Shown: positions 52,101 through 63,925 of the stretch, piece by piece | How positions within the stretch are numbered: the first letter of the stretch is position 1 | Layout of the letters: the number at the start of each line of letters is the position of its first letter | NCBI RefSeq assembly: GCF_003286085.1 | Contig: NW_020825324.1 | Location: forward strand, 1,550,001 to 1,614,000 | Reading direction: 5' to 3' | Origin: Drosophila persimilis | Taxonomy: Eukaryota > Arthropoda > Insecta > Diptera > Drosophilidae | Length of the DNA: 64,000 nucleotides | Made by a program: the position numbers and the translations under genes | The notes under the pieces: generated by a model | What the model saw: the letters and a program-made list of their open reading frames with translations, nothing else | Databases searched by the model: none | Told to the model about the DNA's origin: nothing

Positions 52101-54934
52101 CCCATAAAGCCGAAGGCTTCGTTTGGCCTTCACACTTAATAAATATTATAATTGTAAAATAAAATGCACAAAAATATACAAGAACAACCGAAAACAACAC
52201 GGCATAATGACTTTTGAGTACCCTACAAAATAGAGATGGAAATATAGCACCTTGATGTGGATATATGTACGTACATATGTACATTGGAGATGGTTTATAA
52301 TACCCCATTTATGACCCATAAATCATACTGCTTGTCAGCTTTTATCTAATGAAAATAAGAACCAAACTTATGATTGATGAGAAAAGGTTGCGAATTTCCA
52401 GTTAATTCCAACAGAAGCTGTGAACCTACGCCTTCTAGAAGGAGTCAAAGTTATCTTGAAATTAAAAGCGATTTTTGAGTCTTATTAGATCCAAGAGCTA
52501 TGATGCACTGAACTGATGGGCCAATGAAATAGATATGGTTGACTAGAACCAAGTCTAGACAGATGTTTTGCCTTGAAATCCTTAAATTTCGATTAAAACA
52601 TATAAAGTAAAGGGATACAACGACCCAGATCTCTGCATGGCTAACATACTTTGGGCCAAAGTGTTGATGCCCCGTTTGAATGGTAGGTAAGAGCAGAGGA
52701 TGTGGCCTACAGGAGAAACAAATATTTGTTGATTTGTTGTAACCAAGGCAGACAAAAGGCCTTGCCAAAAACTTTTTATTGCCAATCCCCCGCATACAAA
52801 CTCCCCCCATTCCACAACTTCCTTATCAATACAGGGGTAGCGGTAAGGGGTGGGGGGTAGGGGGTAGGGCTGTGGCACGAAAAACAGGAAATATTTTGTG
52901 GGTAAGGAATTTCATATTTTTTTTCCTTTTTTCATTCCTTTCCTGCTCCTTTCATACTTTGTTTTTTTTTTTTTCTTTTTTTTGATTATTGCTCGATATT
53001 TGTCAGTCAGTGAAACTTTGGAGCGTTATTTAGCCATAAGAAATCAAACTTTCTTAATTAACTTTCTTGAGCGGCATCGGCATTGGCGTCGACGGCACAG
53101 CCAGCAGTGGGCATTGGATGGTTTCACGAGGGGTTAGCCGAAAGTGGAGAGAGAAATAAAAAAAAAGAAAAGGCCAGAATGGGCGAAAAAAGTGAGCCTC
53201 AAATGGGAGAAGAGTACTTTGGGGGGAAGTACTCTTTCATTCATTCTCTTCTTGCTACCCCCGAAATGAAATATAAAACGTTGCTGTTAAGCGACGGAGG
53301 AGAATTGTCATAGGAAGCGAAGTAATATCACGTGTGTGGCTCCCTCCCTCTCCCTCTCCCGATCTCTCTCTATCTCTCTCTCTCTCTCTCTCTGTCTGAA
53401 TGCCTGTCTCTTTCGGTGGAAAAGTTGGGGGAATATTTTTCTACTCTTTCTTTTGCAGTTGTATCCAAAGTTTTATTGATTTTCAAGTTTGAATGATAAC
53501 TTTACAAGAGTTCTTTGCTTTTTTATGTGTCTGTGTACAAAATTGTTAAATTGCTTGTTATTGACATATACAAGTGTAGCATCGTCATGTGTGTGTCTGT
53601 GTGTGCGTGTGTGAGAGTGAGAGAGAGAAAGGAAAAAAAGCAACATAGAGGGATGGAGAGACCCGTGTGAGTCCCGTGTGCTCCAGCTGCCAAAGTTATC
53701 AATTCCAATTATGTAACCAAAAATAATTTGAAAACTTTGCAGCACTTTTGTGCAAAGACCAACACACACACACACATACACACACAGATACACACGCACA
53801 CATACTGTGACATAGTTGATGGCTTCATAAGTTCATACTTGTTACCTGTGACTTGTCAAGTATTTGACTTTATCTCTGAGCTCCCAAACGCAGAACCATC
53901 CCAGTCCCAGTCCCAGGCCAGTCCCAGGCCCACGACAACGACAACGACAACGACCATTCCCCCACCGACCATCTCTCGCTTGAGTTGAGCTTTCAGTTTT
54001 CAGTTCAGTTTTCCACTCTTTTGCAGTTTAGTTTTCCCTCAAAGTTTTCTTACGCCGATCTGAGCTGTTTGCTCGAGTGGATTTTCGGTTGTGGAGTGCA
54101 GTGGAGCGGCGTCCCAGTGGAATTTCTTACTCTTCGATTGGTTTTCGCTTTCTAGCGAGTATGATATTCCCAGCAGACTGTACACTATGGACTAGATCGT
54201 TTCCTGCCTTTCTGCTGTCTCCTTTTTAAATGTACATTTGTATTCAGATGTAGATGTCATTGCTTCATGGGGATTACGTGTAGCGTGTAGTACTTTTTCC
54301 CTCTGAATCAGAGAAACTATCTTCCTTCGGAGCTGGTAGCTCTTATCCACTCTGCAATCGGCACAAGTCCACCTTGCGCGTCTTTTCCGCACTGGATGAA
54401 CGGATGGATGGATGACTCTGGTCGAGGCAGATTTCGGCAATTATAATTAAACTTTCACAGGCATGGAAAAGGAAAAATAAAAAAGAAAAAAGAAAAGACT
54501 GGCAGGAAAAGCAACAGCAAGCATAATGAAAATGAAGAAAGAACTGCGCCTGTGCTCGGGAAAAACCACTCGACAGCTTGTTGACAATGTAAATAATGTG
54601 ACTGAATGGGGATGTGGATGGGGATAGCCAGCGGCAGGGCTGGGGCGGCGACGGGGATTTGGTTGGGAAAATTGGTTAGTGGTGCACGATGCTGGAGGCT
54701 GCATGCAGCGTGCAGCGTGCAGCATGCAGCGTGGATGGGCTCAAGTCCATGTGTTTGCCGTGACGTTGATAAGCCGCAAAAGTGTCATAAAAAATATGCA
54801 ACTACCAAGGCGATGAAAAAAGCTCTCTTTCGGCCAACCCAGTCGTCTCCCCGCAATCCCTCCGCCCCCTAGCATTGCCCTGCTGCTGCTGGCGTCAGCG
54901 TTTTGTTTTGGCCAACAGTCGCTCTACCACCGCC

Positions 54935-55074
54935 ATCTCTCTCTCTCTCTCTCTCTCTCTGTGGCAGAGAACCTCACAGCGGGCGTGAAGTTGCGAGAAT
55001 TTATAAAATTCACATTGACGCCGCAAATGTCATTTATCAACGTGTCACTGCCAGAGAGAGAGAGAGAGAGAGAG
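54935..55074. repeat. Inverted (CT)n / (GA)n arms with an 85-bp loop
   Basis: (CT)13 followed by GTGGCAG, then about 85 bp, then CACTGCC followed by (GA)11. The arms can pair over roughly 28 bp. The loop contains its own near-palindrome GAATTTATAAAATTC. Confidence 0.75.
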
Positions 55075-55852
55075 AAAGAAAAAGCGAGAGAGATATAGTG
55101 AAGGGGCATGCAGACCTTCAACGAGAGTTTCTTAAGAAATGCCACCATTTAAAAGAAAAACTGATTTCTAGAGCAAAACGGAGCCGGATAGAACGGAACC
55201 TATCTACAGTACGAACAGATCTCAGCATATGATAGCTGCCCAAATGATTTGGAAGGGCTCTTTTATGGAATGATGAAACAAAGTATCAGTTGTATGTGGA
55301 TAAATTGCAATTTATCGATGTACATAAATGGTGTTCTATTTCGACCCTCGAAATTTCCCTATATGCTCGTACGAGTGTGTCCTTAGTTTTGAATAAACTT
55401 TCACTCTGCCCTCGCACGGGAGGATGGAGAATGGTGAACATTCGCTGGCTGCACGAATCGCCTGGCTCTCCGGCTCTCCGGCTCTCCGGCTCTCTGGCGC
55501 TCTGGCTCCCAGCATCAAGGACCGGCCACGTGCAACTTTTCGCACTTGGCACTAAATTTTCAGCTGCTTTTGTGTTATGACAATTATAATTGTGCTTTTG
55601 CATATGTGTGTGTGTGTGTGTGTGCGGGTGTGGGTGTGTGTTTGTGTGTTCGAAAGCGTTTCTTGGCAGGAAGTATTTACGTGGGAAATTGTAACAAATG
55701 TTTTGTGTGGTCCTTCGATGTGTGTGCGTAGCCTTGTTGCACTTTTCCCAAACAGCGACAGCGACAGCGACAAAGTAACTGCAAATGGAAATGGAAATGG
55801 GAAAACCAGCGCCAGTCGAAACTAAAATAGTAAAATTAAATTATATTTGAAA

Positions 55853-55903
55853 GTGTGTGTGTGTGTGTGTGCGTGTGTGTGTGTGTGTGTGCGCGTGTGT
55901 GTG
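55853..55903. repeat. (TG)n with CG interruptions
   Basis: TG run broken by GCG at two places; alternating purine-pyrimidine over about 50 bp. Confidence 0.95.
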
Positions 55904-57870
55904 GAAGGTTGTCTTAAATAGTCATAGACTGTTAGACAACAAACAATGCGCTGCCTGGCGTGGCGTCGCCGGCTTTTGCTACTGCTGCTGGAAAAAGTTT
56001 TTCCAGAGAGAGGATGGTGGGCGGGGTCCATGCGTGGTGGGCGTGTTTGAAAAGTTGCAGCCGAAATGAAATATGTTCTGTGGCACGGCGAGAAATCTCA
56101 GCAAGAAGGAGAGACTGGAGAGCAGAGCAGAGAAGCAGCGACAAAAAGCCTTGGCAGCAAGTTTTGGCTACGGAAATTTATAAGATTTATGTTTAATTGT
56201 TGTTTTTGGCTTTTGCGGCAGCTGCCGCGTGTCGCTCCCCTATGTGTGGAAGAGAAAAACAAATTAATTAATGAAATTAAATGGCATTTGCTGGCAAATG
56301 ACAAGCCAGCGGTAATAAAATGTCCCTGGTTAGGGGGCTAGGATTTCTTGGCAGCCACCGAGAGCTGCAGAGAGCTACGGAGATCACGAATCGCATTTCA
56401 TTTGAAATAATTTCTCGCTCAATTCGTGCTGTCGATAATCCGTAGAACCTGACCCGACGACACGGCGGTATCCATCGAACAGGAACAGGAGCAGGAGCGT
56501 GCAGGAGCTGGAAACTTTGGCTCGTTAGGACAACAAGGAAATGCCATAAATTGCCAATTACAAATTGCTCCCAAAGACCAGACCAGACCAGACCAGGCCA
56601 AGAAACATCTGAAGTTGGGTGGCTAGAGAACGAGTGGGTGGACTTTATCTGCGGCATGCAATTATAAATGCATTTGTCAAATATTGAAACAAAAGTGTAC
56701 ACATACACACATCGATTTGGGATTTGTGAGCAGATTGTGCGGTTTTTGCTGGCTGAGCAATTAATGTCAATAATGCAATGGTTCCTTACACTTACACTTC
56801 AAGACATTTCCGAAGAGCCTTTAGTGAGGGAAAAATCCTAAAATCCTCTTATTGGATCTATCGTGGATTTCTGATCGAAACGAGAACTGGCTGGCAGCCC
56901 TCTAATCCGTAATAGTATTTGCACTCAATCTTTCCCAAACATTTGGGTTGGTTTATGTTTTAGATCCTTTTTTTAAGCTGCAGCTGGAGACCAAAAAAAC
57001 CTGTTAAATTGTGTGTCATTGCCTTCGTTTTTACGGGAAACTACTACTAGATTTTGTTGCGTGCAGATGCGCCGTCTGAAGGCATTTTGCTATACGGTAA
57101 TGGAGCTGCCCAACAAATCTATGCCACAAAAGCCATGACCGCTCTTTTAATCAAAGTGAAAACTATGAAAATTTATAAAATAATTCTTGTAAACGAGCAG
57201 AGAATATAAGAAGCCAGAACCTAAAAGCATGGAAAAACCCGAATTTGTGTAAGAAGCTGTCACTGCCGTCCTCGTCCTCGTCCTCCTCCTCCTCCAAAAA
57301 CATGCACAATCCTATCCGAGTCGAACCGAACCGAACCGAACCCCCATGGCACCGCATTTACCGTTGTACTGGAGATACAAGGCTGCTCTCCGCTCTCATG
57401 TTAATGTTTGTGTTTTGTGTTTGTGTTGGGGGGGCTCTGGCTCGGGCTCTTGGCTAGGGTTTTTGCTGGTTTCCCGATGCATCCCTCTGCCTGTGTGGAT
57501 ATTTGCATGATATATGCAGTTATAATAAACCACAAGAGCTGCGAAAGCAGCAGCAGCAGACACAGAAACGGAGTGCCCGGAGCTTTGAGCCAGTAGTAGG
57601 AGAAGGAGTAGCAGTAGCGGCATGGCAAAAGCACACAAATGCCGATGTGCAACGGTGCGTATGAAAGCAAATGGCAAACAGTCAACCACAAAAGGCAACG
57701 GCAACGGACCTGACCCTATCCCTGGCCATGGCAAAGGCAAAGGCATTGCTTGTTAAGATGCTGAAACTGCCTATCGCAGTTATACAACATATACTTTACT
57801 TTCCAATACGTATATTATTTGTCAAATTTAAATTAGATTAATAGACACCGCACCCTGCTAGAAGGGTGGA

Positions 57871-58029
57871 CTATAACCGATCTTCAGTCACCGCTAGAAG
57901 CTGCTCAGGGACTTGACCAAGCAGCTGGTCGATGGGTATGAATTCTAGGGCTTCGAATGGCTTATGGGCAATTAGAGCGGAATATACCATGGAAGTCATC
58001 GTAGACATCAAACCGACCTCCGCGACGTT
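57871..58029 (-). CDS. Possible terminal exon or 45-aa small frame, unknown
   Basis: The - strand frame from 58029 to TAG at 57873-57871 is open for 52 codons, directly after a strong acceptor-like sequence (CTTTCCATCTCCCTGTCCTTTAG). The product contains MSTMTSMVYSALIAHKPFEA and ends in LLAVTEDRL. It may be the last exon of a gene with upstream exons elsewhere, or a free-standing frame from the ATG near 58005. Another frame across the same DNA, from the ATG near 58098, also gives 42 codons, so the assignment is uncertain. It lies downstream of the RING gene on the same strand. Confidence 0.3.
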   Translation of the reverse strand, partial: NVAEVGLMSTMTSMVYSALIAHKPFEALEFIPIDQLLGQVPEQLLAVTEDRL

Positions 58030-58161
58030 CTAAAGGACAGGGAGATGGAAAGCAACTGCGAATCTCTCGGTTGCTGCTATTTATTTGCATTCGTTTTTCG
58101 GTTAACCCAAAAATGCACTGTACCTTGCGTCATTCAGTTGTTTCAGCATGTTTTTTTCATT

Positions 58162-58167
58162 TTTAAT
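58162..58167 (-). terminator. Candidate poly(A) signal ATTAAA for the RING gene
   Basis: ATTAAA on the - strand about 175 nt after the stop. A canonical AATAAA lies further down at 58085-58080 and is an alternative. Confidence 0.4.
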
Positions 58168-58340
58168 TAATCTAAGAATCTATTTAGAGCCAACAATTTT
58201 TGAAAGCGGTTCAGGATCATATTTCAAAAATGTTCCAGAATTTTCACAATAGTTTAAGTGTTTTAAATGCATAATTTGTTTAGTCTAAGTAACTGCTGGA
58301 AATTTTCTGGTGGAGCGTGGAGTTTCTTGTCGTCATCTTG

Positions 58341-59006
58341 TTATGCAGCGAGCAGCCATCCGATGAACAGAATGCCCACGTATAGAAACAGATTGGAATG
58401 TTCCAGCTGCTCTTCGACTTGCGCTGGTTCTAGCAGCTCAACAAAATCCAATGAAGTTGTAATGTAACCAAAGGGAAAAACGCCAAGGCCAAGCGACATG
58501 ATGAGATTCTCAGCAAATCCAGGTTCAAGAAATTCAGGTACCTGCCGTGGCGGAGTGCGGACGCCAACAGGGCCTTGGGGAACTCCATCGCGAGGGTCCT
58601 GAGTTGTGCGATTTCGCCCGTAAATTGGTATGACCTGGTCGTCGCCAATGCCAGCCTGGCACACGGGGCAGAGCTGGCGATGGGGATGCGTCGACAGCGA
58701 CTGGTGTAGGCAGGGCCAGCAAAACAAATGCCCGCATGTGGTGACCACGGCATTATTTGCTATATGTAAGCAAATGTTGCACGCAAAAGCCGAGCCATCG
58801 GTAGGCTCCACATCGCCAGAACGGTCGGCGCTTGCGTTATCCTCGGCCATGGCGTTTACTGTCGATGCTGACTGCGAGGTCCCAGAGTCGGGATCGTTTC
58901 CAACTGCAAGTGAACCGCACGATAACGAGTACGATGCACAAGAAGCAGCCTCTCCTTCCTCCGAAACTGTACCGCTTCCACTAGATGACGGTCCCGCACT
59001 GTCCAT
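58341..59006 (-). CDS. RNF5/RNF185-like RING-type E3 ubiquitin ligase, 221 aa, intronless
   Basis: Predicted membrane-anchored E3 ubiquitin ligase; RNF5 and RNF185 act in ER-associated degradation. The C3HC4 RING is complete: C76, C79, C91, H93, C96, C99, C113 and C116, with the family signature GHLFCWPCLHQ. It is followed by QVIPIYGRN, a family motif, and a proline-rich linker. Two hydrophobic segments follow: SLGLGVFPFGYITTSL, near residues 151-166, and NLFLYVGILFIGWLLAA at the C-terminus. The N-terminus is Ser/Glu-rich and less conserved. The tryptophan usually found after CLHQ is serine (S103). ATG at 59006 has a good context (ATCATGG). ATTAAA lies at 58167-58162. The gene is intronless, so it may be a retrocopy of an intron-bearing parent; I cannot test that here. 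The intact frame argues for function. Confidence 0.88.
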   Translation of the reverse strand: MDSAGPSSSGSGTVSEEGEAASCASYSLSCGSLAVGNDPDSGTSQSASTVNAMAEDNASADRSGDVEPTDGSAFACNICLHIANNAVVTTCGHLFCWPCLHQSLSTHPHRQLCPVCQAGIGDDQVIPIYGRNRTTQDPRDGVPQGPVGVRTPPRQVPEFLEPGFAENLIMSLGLGVFPFGYITTSLDFVELLEPAQVEEQLEHSNLFLYVGILFIGWLLAA

Positions 59007-59152
59007 GATTTATCACGGGTTTGAACTGGTTTCCGATTTTCCAAAAAAATTGTTAAAAAGTACAATTTTAGTAACAAAAATTTATTTCAGAGTGACGATA
59101 CGCGTCGAGATCTAGCACTTCTATGAATGATCGAGCCCATAGCAACTGTAGC

Positions 59153-59160
59153 TATCGATA
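59153..59160. promoter_or_regulatory. DRE (TATCGATA) upstream of the RING gene
   Basis: The palindrome TATCGATA is the DREF-binding DNA replication-related element, common in housekeeping promoters of Drosophila. It lies about 147 bp upstream of the ATG. No TATA box is evident. Its presence suggests that the intronless gene has a working promoter. Confidence 0.6.
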
Positions 59161-61668
59161 TTCAAATTAGCTATAAAACGAAGCCTACTAGAAAAATATT
59201 TATCTCATTCGAAAGCGAGTGGGAGGCGGCGAGTACCCATAATTTGAGCGATTCTGTCCCCACGAACATCACTGAGCATTGATCTTGAATTTCTTTCTAT
59301 GCTCTCGCAGAAAGATAGCATCTTTGATTAGATTCCACGGGTATATTACGTATGCAAGAAGGTTTCGATTTGGTTACAACAAAAAGTCAACAAGCTACCA
59401 TGATATGACTGCAGCGAAGTGCTTCAGTGCCTAGCTCTTCCTATAGCTACTCGTAATCTCATGATGGAATGAGTACCTGGTTGGTTCCCATAAATTGATG
59501 GGAGAGTAAAATATACACCCATACAATACATAGATATGTATATCCATAAGTTTGGAAAACTAATTTATTTTTTTAAACGATGTATTTGTTCCCTTTTAGT
59601 TTCGTTATTGATTTAATCGTTTCAATCGTTGATTCTGTGTAATTTGGCAACTGCAGTTTCGTTGTTCTAGGGGCTTGCTTTTATTGTTTCTGTACCAGTG
59701 TTTGAGGTTGCTGCTGGTACTGGAGGTCGTATCCTGGTGGCTGCTCCCCATCCTCCTGTTTCGGTTACACTTACAGGCTCCTGTATGCGTGCGTGTGTGT
59801 GTGTGTTTTTGTGTGCTGATGTTTTCTATACGCTGGCAATTAATTGCTTTCAAATCCTTTTATCCAACAGATTTGGTCAATTTATTTTGTGAATTTTTTC
59901 CATCTCCTCCCTTCATGTGTCGATGTATGTATATGTATGTGTATGTGTATACGTTTTTGTGTGTGTCTGTGCTTGCTGTGTGCTTGGCCTGAATTTATTA
60001 CATGTTTAGTTTATTGTTTTTTAATGGCGCTTAGTTTCAATTTGAGCAGAGCAATAAATTAAACATTACTGACTGCTCTGAAGCGTCCTTACTTCGTCCT
60101 TCTCTCTCTCTCTCTCTCATCACGTGTGTGTCTGTGTGTGTGTGTGTGTGTTAGCTTTAATGAGGCCAAAGGAGTCTTGGGGCAAGAGCTTGCTCGTATT
60201 TGACGCCAGATTGACAGTTGACCCTAGCATGGTCACTCTTGAGCTCTCTATTGGACATTTGTCCACCAGTTGAACTCCTTCGTTGATTTGACTGAGAAAT
60301 GAGACTCCCAATATCGCACAATTAGAAAGAAAGAAAGAAAATCTGCCGCTGGCAGAATGAAATAATTTGTTGCCACGGGGAACGTGGCAAGGGGAAGCCC
60401 CTCGGCCACAAGCTGACAACACTGAAAGTTGTCCTCCACTTAGCCTGGCCCCCCCCCCGCTGAGCCCGGACCCCCTGCAAAAACACACAAAATGAATAGC
60501 CCACAAATTCACGGCAAATTAAATGAAAATGCACAAATTAAACGCAGCAAAGAGGACCGACAGAGGACAGAGAGGACAGAGAAGAAAAAAAAGAACCAAC
60601 ACCAGAAAAAATGGCCAAAATGGAACAGGGCCAGAACAAAGTGAAACAAATATTGCATAATATTATTGCATTCGCTGTCGCTGTTGTTGCTGCTGTCGCT
60701 GCCGCTGGCATTGTCGCGGGGGCAGTGGTGGGCGTGCTGGGCGTGGCAGGGTTGCCACATGACTAACGTTTAAGGCGAATGAAAACGCGGAAGCAATTCA
60801 CTTTCGGCTTTCGCCTTTCAGCTTTTGGCTGCAGCTCATTTCTCTCCCGCCTCGCGCCTCTCGCCCCTCTCCTAAGTCCTTGGCTTGGTTTTTTGGGTTT
60901 TTTTTTACCAGACTATATTTTAATATTTATATCAGATCCCCAGCTTTGGTTCGTCCTTGTCGTTGTCAACGTCATCATCCAGTGGAGGGATCCTGTGTGG
61001 CTCTGGCTGCAGCTTCGCTAGCAGAAAAATTGTGCATGTTGCTCCCATGGCGACCACTTCCGACCGCTCCGCTCCGCTCTGTTCCGTTCCGTTTGGTCTG
61101 CTCCTTTTGGCGCGACTTGGGTGGGTTTTGTGTGCTAATTACCATAATTAAGCAAAGGTCAGGCTTTAGTCGCCTTTTGTGGCCAAGCTGGACGCAATAA
61201 TAATGAGCACGAGCATCCCAGACAACCGCGGCAGGGGATGGAGATGAATGGAGATGGCAGGGGCGTGGAAAAAAATGGCTGACCGGCGTACAAATTTCCT
61301 CTTCTCCCACAGCGTCCGACCGACCACCAGTGTTCTGTTATGCATTATCTTTATGATTATGTTGATTATGACGTTTTAATGGGTTTAGTGAGGCGGCGGC
61401 GACGCTGACGACGACGGCACCAGCAGCAGGGGGGAATCAGTAGGAAGCAGTAGGAAGCAGTAAAAAGCAGTAGAAAGCAGTAGGAAGCAGTAGGAAGCGG
61501 GCCCAGTTGGAAGGAAGCGGCGAACCAGGCAGTCCAGAGGTTAAGAGGTCGCAGGGCAGGGGCTCTATCAGCTTAAGCTGACAACAAAAGGACATCAAGA
61601 ACCACAAAAACCTGACAAGCTGTTGGGGCCCATAACGATGAAACAAATGCAGTTGGCTCGTGGTATAG
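59161..61668. other. Gene-free stretch
   Basis: No supported gene. Contains (TG)n at 60125-60152, AGAAAGAA and (TC)n runs and the 10-bp tandem array at 61.44 kb. Confidence 0.55.
61439..61498. repeat. 10-bp tandem repeat, six copies
   Basis: Unit AGTAGGAAGC, with two variant copies (AGTAAAAAGC and AGTAGAAAGC). Confidence 0.95.
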
Positions 61669-61690
61669 GCATACCCTTCCAGCGGGTATC
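61669..61690. repeat. ATACCC...GGGTAT hairpin
   Basis: ATACCC, TTCCAGC, GGGTAT. It lies just upstream of the open frame at 61.8 kb. Confidence 0.6.
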
Positions 61691-61802
61691 GTGGCTTTAA
61701 AGAATTTAATGGAATGCTAATTCAGTAAAAGATCTCCCTCTGCAAGGTATTATTCGGAGGCACTACATATATCATACGTATATCTGCTCCTACTCCCTTT
61801 AA

Positions 61803-62114
61803 GCACGAGACCACAGAACCATTAACCAGAATAAAGCCAATGGCCATAGGACACTATTTGGGCAGTATTTTAACACTTTGATCTTTGGGACAGTGATCGA
61901 TTCGATCGAGTATGTCCCTGCGAACATCATTGAGCCCTGTCTGCTACTGCTGCGGCTCAGGGGTTCGTATCAGGTGCCTCCTTGCCTGGCAAATCGATTT
62001 GAGAGCCTTCCCAAATTGATTCTAAAGAAAGACATAGTCTTGGAGAAAACGAAGTGGATGGCGCCTCTGCTTGTACGACTCGATCGTCGCCTTCAGAAGA
62101 TAGATAACGCATAG
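61803..62114 (+). CDS. Possible terminal exon, about 100 codons, unknown
   Basis: The frame is open from just after a TAA at 61800 to TAG at 62112-62114, with no early ATG. It starts at a strong acceptor-like sequence (CTGCTCCTACTCCCTTTAAG). The product contains FNTLIFGTVIDSIEYVPANI and ends PLLVRLDRRLQKIDNA. One possible first exon is the ATG at 61638 (MKQMQLAR) with a GTATAG donor near 61660, which would be in phase; this is weak. No family recognised. Residues around SIEYVP can be aligned with ALEFIP of the 57.9-kb frame (17 positions without gaps, 5 identical). It may instead be a pseudogene. Confidence 0.3.
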   Translation, partial: ARDHRTINQNKANGHRTLFGQYFNTLIFGTVIDSIEYVPANIIEPCLLLLRLRGSYQVPPCLANRFESLPKLILKKDIVLEKTKWMAPLLVRLDRRLQKIDNA

Positions 62115-63278
62115 AAAATGAAATGTTCTGATTTGAAAGGAATGACATAGAAATACAGACTATTGTCACCATTGATTTTCCTGATTGATGTTCGTAATAC
62201 ATCAAACAACCCACAAGATGCGTTTCTTAGATGGGATCCTCTTCGAGAGACTTTAAAAAGATGTTCGCTTTTAGAGCAGAAAGAGCTTGGAACTTGGAAA
62301 GCAGTCCAATTCTCTCAGGCAGGGTATGCCTTTGCTCGACTATCCACCAGCTGATGGCTAATCTCAATATTTCATTTTTATTGCCGGCACTCGAAACAAA
62401 ACGTTGAACTCGGTCAAATTACTTTTGGGGATCCTCCTCTCTCTAAGACTCCCGTCTCAGAGTCTCACCCGTGTTCACCTCCGGTGCACGCACCCTCATC
62501 ACATCTTTTCATAAATATTTGGTTGCCGCTGAGCAAAATGAAATTCCACAGCAGCTCGAGCTAAAAGTGCAATGTCATGACAAATACACAAAGTAAGGAC
62601 TCACAGCCAGGAAAGGGCGATGAAATGGAGGAGACGGGCACAAGATCCCAGGAAAGGCACGCACTTCCCAAACAGTTATGCCCCACCCGTCCACTCCATG
62701 TAGCTTCCTGTCGCTTACTGTCTCCTTTCTCCCTCAGGCGGTGATTAACGATCGCGGCACACGGCGGAAAAGATGAAAGTCTGCGAAGGAAGCTCCACTA
62801 TTGGGAGTACGAGCCGCAGAACATGGGGGAGCACTTTCCCTGAAACTATGCTTCATGCTCCTGCACCCAATCATATACCCTTGGGGGGCAGCATTCCTAA
62901 GCAAGAAAAACATTTTCATTCCAAGGCGTTTACTGTGCGCCCCGTGCGTGGGGCAGTGGGGGCGGGTGGTGTGGCGTGGGGGGTGGCTCGGCAGTTGTTT
63001 GAACTTATCTAAATTGTTTTGCCATATTGTTTTCTTATGCCATGTGTGTCGTCCTCTCTATAGAGGAGTATGGAGTGAGTATTCTCCAATACCCTTCCAT
63101 CTCTTCGCCAGTGGAAAGTCCCATTGTCTTTGGCAAATTTGCTTTACTTGCACTGCTGCTTATTCATTGACTTTTGTGTTTTGTGCCATTTTCAAATGCC
63201 TTCATTTTGACTTGCTCTGCCATTCGATGGCTCTCTCTCTCTCTCTCTGTCAGACCTCTCCTGTCCTTCTCTTTCTCT

Positions 63279-63302
63279 GGCTGGCTGGCTGGCTGGCTGG
63301 CT
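63279..63302. repeat. (GGCT)n tetranucleotide repeat
   Basis: Six GGCT units. Confidence 0.95.
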
Positions 63303-63761
63303 TTCATTCTCCGTACCGTACGTGTCTATTATTGGTATTTGCTGAATGAATGGATTGTACGTGCCCGGAGGCATTTCGAATAACTTTTTTTCTTTCTCTC
63401 TGGTCTGGCGTTTTCCTACTGTTTTTCTCTTCTTTCTGGTTGTTTTTGTGGCGCACATGCTTGCATTGCTTCTCCTCGCAGTCTGACTCTCTCTATCTCT
63501 ATCTCCATCTTTCCCTTGCTCTATCTCTATCTCTATCTCGTTCTTCTGCTGTATGGTTTGTGGTGATGTTCCGCCTTTCTCTTGTTCTCGTGTGCGTGAC
63601 TGGTTTGCTGCCATCTGCCGTCTCTGTTGCTCCTGCAGTGGTTACAATTTTGCGGTGGGATTCTAAGCGATTTTACATTGTTATTGTGATTATTGCCAGG
63701 CGGTGCTTACACACACACACACAAACAAATACTGCACACACATGTGTAGTTGCATAAATAC

Positions 63762-63789
63762 ATACATACATATATATATATGTATGTAT
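63762..63789. repeat. Perfect 28-bp AT-rich palindrome
   Basis: ATACATAC followed by alternating TA and its mirror complement; perfect over 28 bp. Likely cruciform-prone simple sequence. Confidence 0.85.
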
Positions 63790-63925
63790 CCTCGAGGAAT
63801 GTTGGCTTTATTTATACATGCATTTATTTGTTGATGGCGTATTTTTGTTTATTCATGTACGAGTATTCATACGCAATGTCGAAAATAATCGTTAATATGC
63901 TGATAAAATACGCCCCCCTCTCTCT

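Larger units (their letters stand above)
38939..57870. other. Long gene-free stretch (19 kb)
   Basis: I could not support any gene here. It is crowded with microsatellites, ACCAG (49403-49427, 56577-56597), ACGAG (39405-39445) and TACGAG (45695-45750) arrays, the 40.76-kb and 54.9-kb inverted repeats and the 49-kb repeat unit. The longest open frames (286 codons at 45161-46021 - and 214 codons at 49884-50528 +) are built largely from simple sequence. Confidence 0.5.

Noticed and set aside
58630..59115. 161-codon + strand frame over the RING gene
   Set aside because: Antisense shadow of the RING coding region.
61957..61975. GGTTCGTATC resembling a tRNA B box
   Set aside because: No matching A box or cloverleaf around it; it lies inside an open frame. 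No tRNA, rRNA or known miRNA sequence was recognised elsewhere.
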